Numbered from the stretch's first letter, positions 9,411 to 18,890 are shown. The stretch: DNA of 30,000 nt from Prorocentrum cordatum (GCA_963575745.1 CAUYUJ010009547.1:1-30000), one strand, 5' to 3'. Numbers and translations: made by a program. The notes: generated by a model from the sequence alone, not told the origin.

Positions 9411-9810
9411 GAGAGAGCGAGCACGGTGTGTCATCCTCGTCTTCCTTCTCATCCGCCCCTTCCTGCCGAGTTTTGGAGGCTTCCCTGGGCCAGACATCCT
9501 GGGTTCGAAAGGAGGGGCGGGGCCCTTGGGCCCATGAGTAGCCCTTAAGGGCTACTCATTCCGTGCACTCTGCCTCACACCCCAAGGCATAATCACAGCG
9601 AAGAGCGGGGTCCGCATCAATTTCAAGAGCTGGATCGACCCAGACAACTGCCAGAACTACAGTTGCAAGAACTCTTACTGCTCGAGTGCCTACAAAGGTG
9701 CACAGGCGATTGCGACATCCAAGGACCTCTCAGATTCCGACGCCATTGATATTGCCAGGATGGCGTACAAGGTAGCTGGGCACGTGTGGAACGAGAAGTT
9801 CAAGAAATAG
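7777..9810 (+). CDS. Gene C: dinoflagellate-type hypothetical protein with long basic tail, two exons
   Basis: Exon 1 is 7777 to about 9301 and exon 2 is 9587-9810, about 582 residues. The ATG at 7777 (MAASISDTLV) is the first after the spliced-leader relic. Residues 1-100 look helical. Residues 100-160 (HAISIHMFFAAKDWKVFDDT, later RLHRLGVSCPGEK) are the best candidate globular core and resemble, from memory, a repeated dinoflagellate family. Residues 270-295 are Met/Gln-rich. Residues 305-430 are Ser/Pro/Ala-rich, and 430-495 are a Lys/Ala/Gly tract (KGRGRGKG, KPKAKAKAAAK) suited to binding nucleic acid. Exon 2 ends the protein with Cys-containing NCQNYSCKNSYC and a helix ending in WNEKFKK. 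GT at 9302 or 9305 joins in phase to AG at 9585-9586. Function is unknown; nuclear or RNA-associated is a guess. Confidence 0.8.
9371..9419. repeat. GA microsatellite
   Basis: Nearly perfect (GA)n inside the gene C intron. Confidence 0.9.
9534..9559. repeat. Perfect 26-bp palindrome
   Basis: ATGAGTAGCCCTT is followed directly by its exact reverse complement AAGGGCTACTCAT, with no loop. It lies 27 nt before the 3' splice site of gene C. Confidence 0.9.
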
Positions 9811-10267
9811 GCGATCGTTTTTTTTCAAGGTGCATCGCCACTGTTTCCTAGGTGCACGCACGCATACACACTCGTATACACTTGTGTATATTATTCAGCC
9901 ACGTCTGTGATTGCAATGAGGGTTTGCGGATATCTGGACTGGCAAGTGTGACCGTGCTTTCACGAACTCCAGCACCAATGCTGGCGATGAAGATGCGACT
10001 CCTTCCCTTGATCATTCGCCTCATCATGCGCTCCTTCAACTCTCCCATGGTTTGCTTTCTCCTCCATCCTCCTCCTTTTCTTTTATCGTACACGCATGCG
10101 ATCTGCCCGTCGGCGGCTGCCGCCCCCCGGCTTCAAAAATTTGAAAAAAGGCGAGGTGAGGGTTGTGATGGATTGAGGGCAAGGGGGAGTTGGCGGCGGG
10201 AGGACGGGCTATATACACCACGCGCCTGGGGCCCCAGTGGGCTGGTGGATATATGGCGAGGGCCAGC
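9811..10267. other. Spacer after gene C with imperfect hairpin
   Basis: No gene was recognised. Around 10210-10255 ATATACACCAC...CTGGGGCCCCAG...GGTGGATATAT forms an imperfect hairpin centred on the palindrome CTGGGGCCCCAG. A role in transcription of gene D is possible but not shown. Confidence 0.5.
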
Positions 10268-10477
10268 GATAGCATCAAAACAGCGACTGACACAGCTTTG
10301 CAAAGCACAGCGCAGCAAACGCATCAAAACGTGATAGCATCAAAACAGCAAGCGTGCAGCACTAACCAAACGCAGCAGCAAAGCACAGCACGGCAAAGCA
10401 TAGCCGCAAAGTATATACAAAGCAAGGCAGCACCACAAAAACAACATCAGACTCAGCAGCACACAGCCACCAACATA
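10268..10477 (+). promoter_or_regulatory. A/C-rich, T-poor tract upstream of gene D
   Basis: About 210 nt are rich in A and C and poor in T on the plus strand, with repeated GCAAAGCACAGC-like words and an exact 17-bp direct repeat GATAGCATCAAAACAGC (10268-10284 and 10333-10349). It abuts the spliced-leader relic of gene D. It may be promoter or old 5' UTR; no standard promoter motif is certain. Confidence 0.4.
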
Positions 10478-10478
10478 T

Positions 10479-10498
10479 CCGTAGCCAATCGTGCTCAG
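10479..10498 (+). other. Relict dinoflagellate spliced leader, gene D
   Basis: CCGTAGCCAATCGTGCTCAG matches the DinoSL core at 15 of 20 positions, including the first nine. It ends 7 nt before the ATG of gene D. Confidence 0.7.
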
Positions 10499-10505
10499 AC
10501 CAAGC

Positions 10506-12602
10506 ATGGCTTCCAAGAAGCCAAAGCTCACGTCATTCGGCAAGGAATCTTACGTCTCGTATGCTGCGCTTGCAGCGTTGTTCGACCAGGTCAAGAGAGA
10601 GGGCCTCCCAGATGCATTCTCGCCCTCAACTCAGGCCAGACATCGCGATGAGCTGGCAGGGCAACAGACCAGCCACGGCAAGCTTGTGCAGACACTATCG
10701 GTCCCAAACGGCGACGCCGTGATGGAGATACCTCTTCAGAATCCGTTTGCAATGTTGGAGGCCTCGTGTTCCAATTCGCAGTTGTTCAAGACGTTCCTCG
10801 AGGGAGTGCTTTCTAAGAGCGGTGGTCGCCTCACACTGCTGATATACAATGATGAGGTCGTGCCTGGAAATCCCCTTGCAGATGAAAACCTGAGGAAGAT
10901 GCAGATATGGTATTACTCATTCTTGGAGTTCGGGTATCCGACATTATCAAACGAGCTTGCCTGGTTCACGATTTTAACTTTGAGATCGAGCGAGTGTGAC
11001 ACCATCGAAGGAGGCGTCTCGGCAGTGATGCGCTATCTTCTCACAGTTTTTTATGGTGGCTCATCGGGCCAAGACATGAGAAAGGGTGTGACCATCATGA
11101 TAGGAGGTGAGCCGCGGCTCATCCATGGCTCGCTTGGAAGCATGTTTCAGGATGAAAGGGCACACAAGTTCATAACAATGTGCAAAGGAGCCTCAGGGAT
11201 AAAACCATGTGCTTTATGTAAAAACGTCGTTCGGCCTGCAAGCAACTTATTGCCCGATCCATCAGGGTATTTGGTTTCAGCAGACACAGTCGACATCTCG
11301 AAGTTCGATTTGCATACAGCTCAGAGCATCAGGGGCATCCAGAAACGCCTGAAAGCAGCATATGAGACAGACACCAAAACTAACTACGAACGGCTGGAGG
11401 TCTTGTATGGTTTCGCATATGATAAGTCTGGGTTGCTCTCAGATTTCGAATTGCCACTCGAACTCGACAAACATTTAGCATGGGACTGGATGCATTGCTA
11501 CCTCGTGGATGGGACCTTCAACCGTGAAGCGACAGCCTGCCTTGAGAAACTAAAAGGCCACAACTTGGGATTTGATAAGGTTCACGAATACATCAATCAT
11601 TTTCAATGGCCGAAGGGGTACAACAGCGGAAAGTCGTCTTGCTCTAAAAAAAAACTAATGGGCGGTGCTTCGGATATGATTTCATTTGCGCCAGTGCTGG
11701 CTCACTACATGCAGAAGGTTGCTTTGCCAAGTGGAGTGTGCACTGCTGAGTGTGAGTCAATGATTGCGCTATGTAATGTCATCGGCCTTCTCCAGATAAC
11801 AAACTCCAAGTTGGTGACACCAGCTATGCTACAGGATGCCATCGTGACGCACATCACTTTGCATCGCTCGGTTTGGGGGACATCTATCTTCAAGCCAAAA
11901 GATCATTGGATTCTTCACTTGCCAAATCAGCTTGCGCGACAGTCCATTCTTCTCTCCTGCTTTTTGCAGGAGAGGAAACACAGGATGGTAAAGAGATTCT
12001 GCCAGGACCGACGGAACACACGTAGCTTTGAGAAGGGAGTTCTTCAAGACATAACTGCGCATCATTTGCATGCTCTGGCATCTCATTCATTGACAGGTGG
12101 AGATCTTGTGGAGGCAAAGGTCGCGAGTGATAAATTGGTGTCAACCTTATCTCAGACTATTCCAATATTTGTGAATACAGAGATCATGACTGCAAGAGCC
12201 TGCTACATTAATGGAAGGTGCATTGAGATTGGGGACGTCGTATCCTTCGTTTCTCCCGAAGGGCACATCAGGTTCGGAGAGGTCCATCTCCACCTGAAAA
12301 TCGATGGCGTGCTTAAGGTTGTCGTGTCGCCCTGGGAGGTGCTTGAGATGTCCGCTACCAGTTGCACGTGTCGGGTATCCGTTCGGCCAGTGTTGAAAAA
12401 CACACAGTGCGTGATTGAGCCTTGCGTGTTCTGGGGCGCGAAAGAGGGAGGCGTTGCCACATGCCTGTTCCCTCCCAAGCTGAAGCTAAGGGCTGACTCT
12501 GCGAGGCAAGCTGAGGGAAACCTGATCCTGCCACTCCACTTCCTCCAACTCCCCCTGCTGCAACGCTTCTCTCACTCCTCCACGCTCTTCTCCTCCTCCT
12601 AA
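10506..12602 (+). CDS. Gene D: intronless Tnp2/Plavaka-like transposase-type protein
   Basis: 698 residues from ATG 10506 (MASKKPKLTS), the first ATG after the spliced-leader relic. Residues 110-145 (LLIYNDEVVPGNPL, then KMQIWYYSFLEFG) resemble the first catalytic-Asp region of Tnp2/Plavaka-type DDE transposases of CACTA-related elements. Residues 226-238 hold a Cys cluster (C-x8-C-x2-C). Residues 325-340 contain AWDWMHCYLVDGTFN, matching the D-x-M-H second-Asp region. Residues 467-493 contain HWILHLPNQ and QERKHR, a candidate site for the third acidic residue. Assigning D116, D327 and E489 as catalytic is inference. The last 25 residues are partly encoded by a TCC-rich stretch and may be a late extension. 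The gene has lower GC and less biased third positions than its neighbours. It lacks introns, fitting a retrocopied origin. It could be an active transposase, a relic or a domesticated host gene. Confidence 0.82.
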   Translation: MASKKPKLTSFGKESYVSYAALAALFDQVKREGLPDAFSPSTQARHRDELAGQQTSHGKLVQTLSVPNGDAVMEIPLQNPFAMLEASCSNSQLFKTFLEGVLSKSGGRLTLLIYNDEVVPGNPLADENLRKMQIWYYSFLEFGYPTLSNELAWFTILTLRSSECDTIEGGVSAVMRYLLTVFYGGSSGQDMRKGVTIMIGGEPRLIHGSLGSMFQDERAHKFITMCKGASGIKPCALCKNVVRPASNLLPDPSGYLVSADTVDISKFDLHTAQSIRGIQKRLKAAYETDTKTNYERLEVLYGFAYDKSGLLSDFELPLELDKHLAWDWMHCYLVDGTFNREATACLEKLKGHNLGFDKVHEYINHFQWPKGYNSGKSSCSKKKLMGGASDMISFAPVLAHYMQKVALPSGVCTAECESMIALCNVIGLLQITNSKLVTPAMLQDAIVTHITLHRSVWGTSIFKPKDHWILHLPNQLARQSILLSCFLQERKHRMVKRFCQDRRNTRSFEKGVLQDITAHHLHALASHSLTGGDLVEAKVASDKLVSTLSQTIPIFVNTEIMTARACYINGRCIEIGDVVSFVSPEGHIRFGEVHLHLKIDGVLKVVVSPWEVLEMSATSCTCRVSVRPVLKNTQCVIEPCVFWGAKEGGVATCLFPPKLKLRADSARQAEGNLILPLHFLQLPLLQRFSHSSTLFSSS

Positions 12603-12789
12603 CTTTGCTTCTGCTACTGCTGCCCTCTCCTACTCCTCCATCTCCTTTTCTTGGAAGGCCTCGTGAAAATCCAATCCAGGAAATCGCGAATCCAATAGGA
12701 AATTCAACGGTTCAGGATCTGAAAATCACATCAGGCAGGGTCGGATTCTGGGATCCCCCCCCCAACGAAGCAGGTTACGCAGGTTAACC
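12603..12789. other. Spacer after gene D
   Basis: A TCC-rich start, then mixed sequence up to the right TAACCAGGTTA pair. No gene. Confidence 0.6.
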
Positions 12790-12822
12790 TAACCAGGTTA
12801 GCCCCCCAAGTTAACCAGGTTA
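12790..12822. repeat. Right pair of TAACCAGGTTA motifs
   Basis: Exact copies at 12790-12800 and 12812-12822, 22 bp apart, within a stretch of AGGTTA/TAACC words (12771-12900). They match the left pair at 1574-1628. Confidence 0.7.
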
Positions 12823-13551
12823 CAAAGCCCAATATTCGCCTACGTTAACCTCGTCCCAACTAGGTTCCGCAACCCCCGTAACTAACTTATCCTAACCAAG
12901 GGAACCACACTCAAGCTACTTACAACCCCGCGATGGACTTAATAAGCCACGCGGTGATTCAAGCACCCGTGTTTCGCCGGTGTTCCCCGACACTCCCCCC
13001 CCCTACTGGACATGGAGGGCAAATCGGGGCCTTCGGGTTGGGTTGGGGTGGTCTGGCGGGCGGTGGTAGAGGTGTTGACTGTGCAGGGGGGCCTCGCTTC
13101 TGCCCCCCGGCCCGGCCATCCGCACCCTGCCCCCCGAGGCCGCTCCGAGACCATCCAGCGGGGCCCTTCCGAGGACGCCCGGCGCAGCTCCGGGGCCACC
13201 GGGGCGCCGAAGGATGCCGCAAGAGCCGAGAGGGGACAGAGGAGGCCCCCGCAGAGTCCTCGCGAGCAGGGGGCAGCAGAGGGGGGGGCTCAGCGAAGCG
13301 GCTTCAGCGATTTGAGCTGGTCCCCCAGGAACAAAAACGAGCGCGATGCACCACTGCACATGCTGTCCCAAACCAACAGCGCCCGCTATTAGGCAGGCAA
13401 CCTCCTGTCTAAAACTGACAGCGCCCGCGGCGACGCCGACAGAGATGCAAATTCAACCTGGGATCCCTATCCCTCCTTATCCTCGGGGCTCCAATCCTCG
13501 GGCCCCCCACTCTGAACCGCTGGCAGCTGCACAGTCAGCTGCTCTTCTAGA
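12823..13551. other. GC-rich non-coding stretch
   Basis: TAACC-type words continue to about 12897. After about 13010 the sequence is very GC-rich, with overlapping open frames on both strands, as expected when stop codons are rare by composition. No domain was recognised. Confidence 0.5.
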
Positions 13552-13766
13552 GACCTCCTAGATGGAATTCGAATAGATGGGGTCGAAGGATCGCGCCGCA
13601 TCGCCAATGCTTCGCCGATGTATCGGCGATGCATCGGCGACGTCGGCGATGCATCGGCGACGTCGGCGTGGGGAAACACGGGCTCCACATCGAGCCGCAT
13701 CGTCGATGCATCGGCGATGCGGCGCGATCCTCCGACCCCACCTACTCGGACCCCGACCAGGAGGCC
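13552..13766. mobile_element. Fold-back element, copy 1, with ATCGGCGATGC core
   Basis: The left arm near 13576-13605 (GATGGGGTCGAAGGATCGCG) is inverted at the right (GCGCGATCCTCCGACCCCAC, ending near 13742). Weaker pairing reaches GACCTCCT on the left and GGAGGCCC on the right. The centre repeats GCATCGGCGATGCATC, itself palindromic. A related copy lies at 18269-18495. Confidence 0.75.
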
Positions 13767-14589
13767 CATATCTCCTCCAGCGCCCAACCTGGCGCCGGAG
13801 GCGACCGTGCGCACCAAGGAACATCGCTCCTCTGTGGGGCCGAACCAAGCTGCGCTCGGGCAGAAGGTTAAGGAGCGGCCAAGAGGGGGGTGTCCAAGAG
13901 GGGGGGCGCAAATCATGGCCAGCGGCATGTGCGCGGCCCGGCGGGAGGGCCAGGGACGTGATGAACTAAGAAGAGGCGCCATGAAATCTGGGGAGATCTC
14001 ATGGCCCCCGCCATGATATCCACCCCCCCTAGTCATCACCCCCCTCTTCTCCGCCCCCGAAAGATCGCACGAGCGACGACCAAAAAAACGGGTCGCACGC
14101 GAGAGGGCGCAGCGACCTTATATACGCGGTGGCTCACGCGCGAGCCGCCCGCGCGGCACGCCACACGTGCAGAGCGAGAGCGCTCTCGCGCGCGGCCTTG
14201 CGCGGGCAGCTTGCGCGCCCATGCCGGCGCAGACGACGCTTGCGCTTCCTCGGTGCACGCGGCATGTCGGGGATCTTCTGGCCCGGGTCGATCCAGACCC
14301 GGGTCAGCCAGGCCTTGCGGAATCCTGCAGGCTCCTGCAAGATCCTACACCCAGACCCGGGTCCACGCGGAGGATCCTGCAAGACCCTGCAGGAGCCTGC
14401 ACCCAGGCCATGGGCAATGCGACCCTGGCCCTGCGGGATCCTGCAAGATCGGGCGCTCTGGCTGACCCCCGTTTGCATTGACCCCCGTCTCAAGGCTGCC
14501 GAGGCAGACGTCTAGCACCTCCGCAGGTTCCGCCTCCCCCCTCCACTGCCCGTTGATTCTGACGTCTGATTCTGACGTCCGAATGGGGC
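13767..14589. other. Non-coding stretch with dispersed repeat and CCTGCA words
   Basis: Positions 13875-14058 match 24368-24552 (a dispersed repeat). Positions 14285-14455 hold several GATCCTGCAAGA and GACCCGGGTC words in both orientations. No gene was recognised. Confidence 0.55.
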
Positions 14590-15010
14590 GCTCTCGGCGA
14601 GTCTTGGAGGCCTCTTGGGGATCTCTTCGAGGCCTCTTGGGACTCTTGGGACCGATACTGGTGAGGAGAGCTCTTGGGGCCCCTTCGGCTTTCCCGTATA
14701 GGGCCCCTGTTGAGGGCATCTTGGGAGGATCGTAGGCCGTCTTGGGCCCTCTTGGCTTGTCGTGGGGCCCCTCTTGCGCCGGTCTCGGGAGCCTGTGGGG
14801 CCGTCTTCGGATGTCAGAAGCCTGGAGAGCACGACGATGCGTCGAAACCTGAACGGAATCCATCAGCTTTCCTCCTAGGAGCCCCTGTGGCGGTCTTCTC
14901 GGGGCCCTCTGTGGGAGTCTTCTGGGCTTACACTGGGCTGGCGAGAGGCCTACTGGGGCGTCTTGGCGGCGTCTCGAGGCCGTCCTGCGTGGCTCGTAGC
15001 GCCGTCTCGA
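14590..15010 (-). repeat. Degenerate CCAAGAGGCCCC repeat array, inverted orientation
   Basis: Read on the minus strand this is an array of CCAAGAGGCCCC-like words with an irregular period of roughly 11-30 bp. The same family occurs in the plus orientation at about 15940, 16500, 16765, 20760 and 28770. Confidence 0.7.
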
Positions 15011-15049
15011 GGCCCCTGCTGCCATCTGAATCACTTTGGGGCCGAAACA

Positions 15050-15262
15050 ACAGTGGGGGTCCCCAAACCGTGTGGTGACAGACCAAGCGGTGACCTCGGA
15101 ACCCCAAGAGACCTCACCGCACGGTCCGTCACCGCACGGTTTTGAGACCCTGGAGGCTCCAGTCGCACGAGACGTCCTCGGAGAACGACCCGAGCCCGAC
15201 CCCGAACCCCCACCGACTCACCACACGGTGTGGTCACCACCCCCTTTGGGGTCCCCCGAGAA
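15050..15262. repeat. Inverted-repeat element with ACCGTGTGGTGA ends
   Basis: GGGGGTCCCCAAACCGTGTG at the left is paired, with an insertion, by CACACGGTGTGGTCACC through GGGGTCCCCC at the right. The interior holds two CACCGCACGGT words. An exact ACCACAC-G-GTGTGGT palindrome lies at 15220-15234. Confidence 0.55.
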
Positions 15263-15924
15263 ACAGCAGCCCAGAGCCTCCAAGAACGACCCCCCCCCGG
15301 GCCCCTGGGACGAGAGTGTGGCATCGGGGAAGAAGTTTTAAAACATTTGCTGCCCCGCAGCCAGGGGGTCCACTCAGACGTGGGTCATACTCCTGCCCCC
15401 ATCCACCTGCCTTTCCTGATCCATCTCGTCCTCCATCCCCTCGTCTCCCCTTTCCCCCTGTTCACTCCTCTCCCCTGCTCCCCTGCTCCTGTCCCTTTCC
15501 CCCTGCTCACTCCTCCTCGTCCCTGCTCCCCCTACTCACTCCTCTCCCCCCTCCCCCCCCCCACGGGAGGCCTCCAGGCAATCTAGGTTCGCGCAAACGT
15601 CATGGACTGGAGCTGGAACCCCCACCATGGCGCTCGGAACGCGCCAGGGGCGGCGCCAGAGGTGCAGCCACGGGTGTCCAGCCCCGATCCAAGAAACCTG
15701 CGCGGAGCTCAGAAAGGTTAGGTTAACGGCCCCCCCCTTCTTCCCCTTCGGGGAGGGGTTTATCCCTCCCCCCCCAACCCTGGGTCTGGAAGGGGGGCCG
15801 CGAGGGGTTAGAGCGTCCAAACCAGCCTCGGCGAAGGAGCCAAGATCATTGATTCTACGAAGCCGCACTTCGGCGTCGTGGGGGGGCGTAATTGAGTACG
15901 CCCCGTCCTTTGATCGATCTCCTC
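15263..15924. other. C-rich non-coding stretch
   Basis: Contains CCCCTGCTC-like repeats (15400-15560). A segment at 15640-15720 is related in inverted orientation to 18525-18600 (GATCCAAGAA and GCGCGGAGCTC words). No gene. Confidence 0.5.
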
Positions 15925-17200
15925 CAAGACGGCCCCAAGGCGGCCTTCCAAGGGTGCCCCAAGACGGCCCCAAGAGGTACCACCCAGGAGCCCCCAAGAG
16001 GCCCCCAAGATGCCCCCCAAAGGCTCCCAAGAGACGCCCAGGAGACCCCCCCAGAGGCACCTAAGACGCCTCACGAGGCTCCAAGGACTGCCAACAGACC
16101 CCAAAGACGCCCCAAGAAGCTCTCGAATGAAATCCGAAAAAAGGCCGATGGCCTTTCTGCTCGCCCTGCTCCTCCTCCTCCTCCTCCTCCTCCTCCTCCT
16201 CCTCCTCCTCCTACTCCTCCTTTTCTCCTCTTGCTCCTCCTCCTCTTCCTCCTCCTCCTCATTCACTTCTTCATCCGCCTGTCCCTCCTCCTTCCTCCTC
16301 CCTGCCCCCCTTCCTCCTTCCCCTGCGAATCCCTACGAATCCCCCTTTTCCCTAATCCCCCACTTCCCCCTTTCCCTACTGGTCTAGCGCGTTTCCTCCT
16401 CCACCCCTCCCGCTTCCGCTTTGGGGAGGGGCTTACCCCTCCCCCTAGCCCCCTCCCCTGGACCTGGAGTGGTGGGGTCGCGGGTCGTTGGGGCGTCCAA
16501 GATGACCCAAGATGGCTCTAGGAGGGCCTCAGAGAGCCCAAGATGACTTCTAAGATGGCTCAAGATAGCCCAAGCTGGCTCACTGTGGGTTCCTCCAAGA
16601 CGTTCCTATAGGCTCCATATCATTCCAAGACGGCGCCAAGTTGTCACGGACCCTTCCACGGAGGCCCCCGAAAAAAGGCCCAACCCCTACAACAACCTAA
16701 GGAAGATCATTGAGGTGTGCCTTCTCGCCTGTTTGCTTTCGATGGCCTTCCGAAGCCAAAACGTAGCTCCAAGACGGCCCAGGAGGGCCCCAAGAGAGGC
16801 CCAGGAGAGCCCCAAGACGGCCTCAAGAGCGCCTCCAAGCGCCCCAAGAGCGCTCCATGAGGGGCCCGGGAGGCGATGTTGGGGGCTTCCGAGGGAAGGG
16901 GTTAAGGACCCTCCTTATTTGCTCGAGCTTTTCCAAGATGGCTCCTAGAGGGCTTCTGAAGTCCCCAAGGCATCTCCTAGAGGCTCCCGAGAGGCCCCCA
17001 GAAGGGCTCCAAGAGACGAATTTGGGCACTCTAGAGGGGCAAGGCTAAGTAAGTGCCCCCCGTGTTTGATCGATCTCCTTCAGATGGTTCCAAAAGCGCC
17101 CCCAAGGCTCCCAAGAGCGCCTCAAGAGGGCACCAAGAGGCGCCCAGAGGGCCCCAAGAGGCCCCCAAGAGGCATCCGAGAGCGTTCCAAGAGGGGCGCC
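15925..17200 (+). repeat. CCAAGA-type degenerate repeat arrays, plus orientation
   Basis: Arrays at 15925-16115, 16500-16640, 16765-17060 and 17085-17200 are made of CCCCAAGAGGC and CCAAGATGGC words. A shared header TTTGATCGATCTCCT precedes two of them (15909 and 17067). A TCC microsatellite (16168-16260) and a C-rich stretch (16260-16460) interrupt. Proline-rich and leucine-rich frames here are compositional. Confidence 0.7.
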
Positions 17201-17371
17201 TCCTCTGTGTGCTGCCCACTTCCTTGATCGAAGCAACTCCTCTGGATATCGTCTCTGGATGGGCTGGTGGGGCTACTGTTGGTTAGCGGGCGCGCGAACA
17301 AGTCGAACGCCGAGCGTGCTGCTACGGCGGGCCGCGCCGGTAGCGAAGTGAAAAGCAGTGCAGGCAGCCAT

Positions 17372-17670
17372 TTGGGTTACTTTTTTTTGGCCGGCGGCTC
17401 CGAGGCAGCGGTCAGGGAGCGGAAGGCATCGTCTGGGCCAGCAGGCGAGGCGAATTAGCTACAACAGGCAACGCACCTGCAGTAATAATTCGCAAATGAT
17501 GCGATGTGTGGACCAGTTGGGTTACTTTATTTTGGTCGGCGGCTCCGAGGCGGCGGACAGGGAGCGGTAGGCGTCGTCTGGGCCAGCAGGCGAAGCTAAT
17601 TAGCTACAACAGGCAAGGCACCTGCAGTAAAAACCCGCAGTACGCGAGTATGCACAACCAGTTTGGTAAC
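17372..17670 (+). repeat. 145-bp tandem repeat, two copies plus a fragment
   Basis: TTGGGTTACTTT...GGCGGCTCCGAGGC...CAGCAGGCGA...TTAGCTACAACAGGCAA starts at 17372 and again at 17517. A third, truncated start (CCAGTTTGGTAAC) lies one period later, near 17658. Confidence 0.8.
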
Positions 17671-17900
17671 GCGGAGCGTCAGGAATTCCTCCGCATGCGC
17701 CTCCTGCGATTCCTCCTCCATCCTCCCCATCTTCGGCTACGACGTCTTACCCAGCCCTGTATTCCACTGCACTCCCCTCCACATCCCCGATCAGGGCAAC
17801 CCGTCTGGGCATCGCTTCTGGATGTGCTGGGATGGGACGCGTCTAGAATGTATCCTCCTCGAGACGAGGACCGCGGCGAGCAGCTCGCTCCGTCAACGAA

Positions 17901-18239
17901 ATGTGGCTGTTCGGGGCGCCGCGGGGTGCCAGAAGAACAAGCTACAACTCGTGGACGCGTGTGTCGGAGTCGTCGACCCTCGACGCCGACGTGGACGACC
18001 ACGAGGGCGCCAATCCAGCATCGATCCCCCACGACGAGGACGACGAAGACCGCGACGAGGACGCCGACGAGGACGCCGAGGGGGACGCCGACCAAGGCGA
18101 CGACGAGGACGACGAGGCCACCGAGGCGGCGGCCCGCCGGCCCGCCTCAGAGGTCCTCGCCCCTCGCGCGCCTGCGCGCGGTCCTCTTCTTCCTCAGCTC
18201 GTCCATGCCTGCGGGCCGCGGTGGGGCCCGAAGGCGTAA
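17901..18239 (+). CDS. Possible acidic ORF of 112 residues
   Basis: ATG 17901 opens a frame MWLFGAPRGARRTSYNSWTR followed by an Asp/Glu tract (HDEDDEDRDEDADEDAEGD). Third positions are nearly all G or C, as in well-expressed dinoflagellate genes, but the acidic run also resembles the GAC/GAG repeats nearby. No spliced-leader relic and no recognised domain were found. It could be an exon, a gene fragment or chance. Confidence 0.25.
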   Translation: MWLFGAPRGARRTSYNSWTRVSESSTLDADVDDHEGANPASIPHDEDDEDRDEDADEDAEGDADQGDDEDDEATEAAARRPASEVLAPRAPARGPLLPQLVHACGPRWGPKA

Positions 18240-18268
18240 ACAACCTCGGTCCTCGATCCCCTCCTCTA

Positions 18269-18495
18269 GAGGCCACCTGGATGGGGTCCGAGTAGACGGG
18301 GCCCAAGAACCTCGCCCCGTCGCCGATACATCGGCGATGCACCGCCGATGCATCGGCGATGCACTTGCGACGTCAGCAATGCCTCGGCGCCATCGGCGTG
18401 GAGAAAAGCGGGCCCCGCATCGAGCCGCATCGCCGATGCATCGGCGATACGGCGAGATCCTCCGACCCCATCTACTCCGACCCCATCTGAGAGGC
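18269..18495. mobile_element. Fold-back element, copy 2
   Basis: Matches the element at 13552-13766 in order: GAGGCCACCTGGATGGGGTC at the left, a GCATCGGCGATGC palindromic core, GATCCTCCGACCCCATCTAC and GAGAGGCCC at the right. Confidence 0.75.
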
Positions 18496-18570
18496 CCAGA
18501 TCCTCTCCCTCGAAAAGCACAAACTCTCGGAGCTCCGCGCGGAGTTCTTGGATCGGCGCCGCGGCCCCCT

Positions 18571-18890
18571 GGCGCCACGGGCGGCGTGACGAGGCCAAGC
18601 AGTGGGCGGCTTTCGAGCGTGTGAGGAGGAGGAGGAGGAGGAGGAGGAGGAGGGAGGAGGAGAGGAGGAGGAGAGGAGGAGGAGGAGGCGGGGGAGGGGG
18701 AGGGGTAGGGGGAGGGGGAGGGGGAGGAGGAGGAGGAGGTAGGAGGAGGAGGAGGGGAGGAGGAGGAGGAGGAGGAGGAGGAGGAGGAGGAGGAGGCGGA
18801 GGAGGCGGAGGAGGCGGAGGAGGCGGAGGAGGAGGAGGCGCCACAGGCGGCGTGAAGAGGCCAGGCAGTGCGAGTTTCTCGAACGCGTGC
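18571..18890. repeat. GGA/GGC microsatellite flanked by a duplicated 50-bp segment
   Basis: GCGCCACGGGCGGCGTGACG...GAGCGTGTG at 18571-18625 recurs as GCGCCACAGGCGGCGTGAAG...GAACGCGTG at 18838-18890. The GGA tract lies between. The microsatellite may have grown inside a tandem duplication. Confidence 0.65.

Larger units (their letters stand above)
9302..9586 (+). other. Intron of gene C with GA repeat and 26-bp palindrome
   Basis: A phase-1 GT-AG intron restores a continuous frame; the donor may be at 9302 or 9305. It contains (GA)n at 9371-9419 and the palindrome at 9534-9559. The in-frame TGA at 9307 shows that splicing is needed to reach the Cys-containing last exon. Confidence 0.7.
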
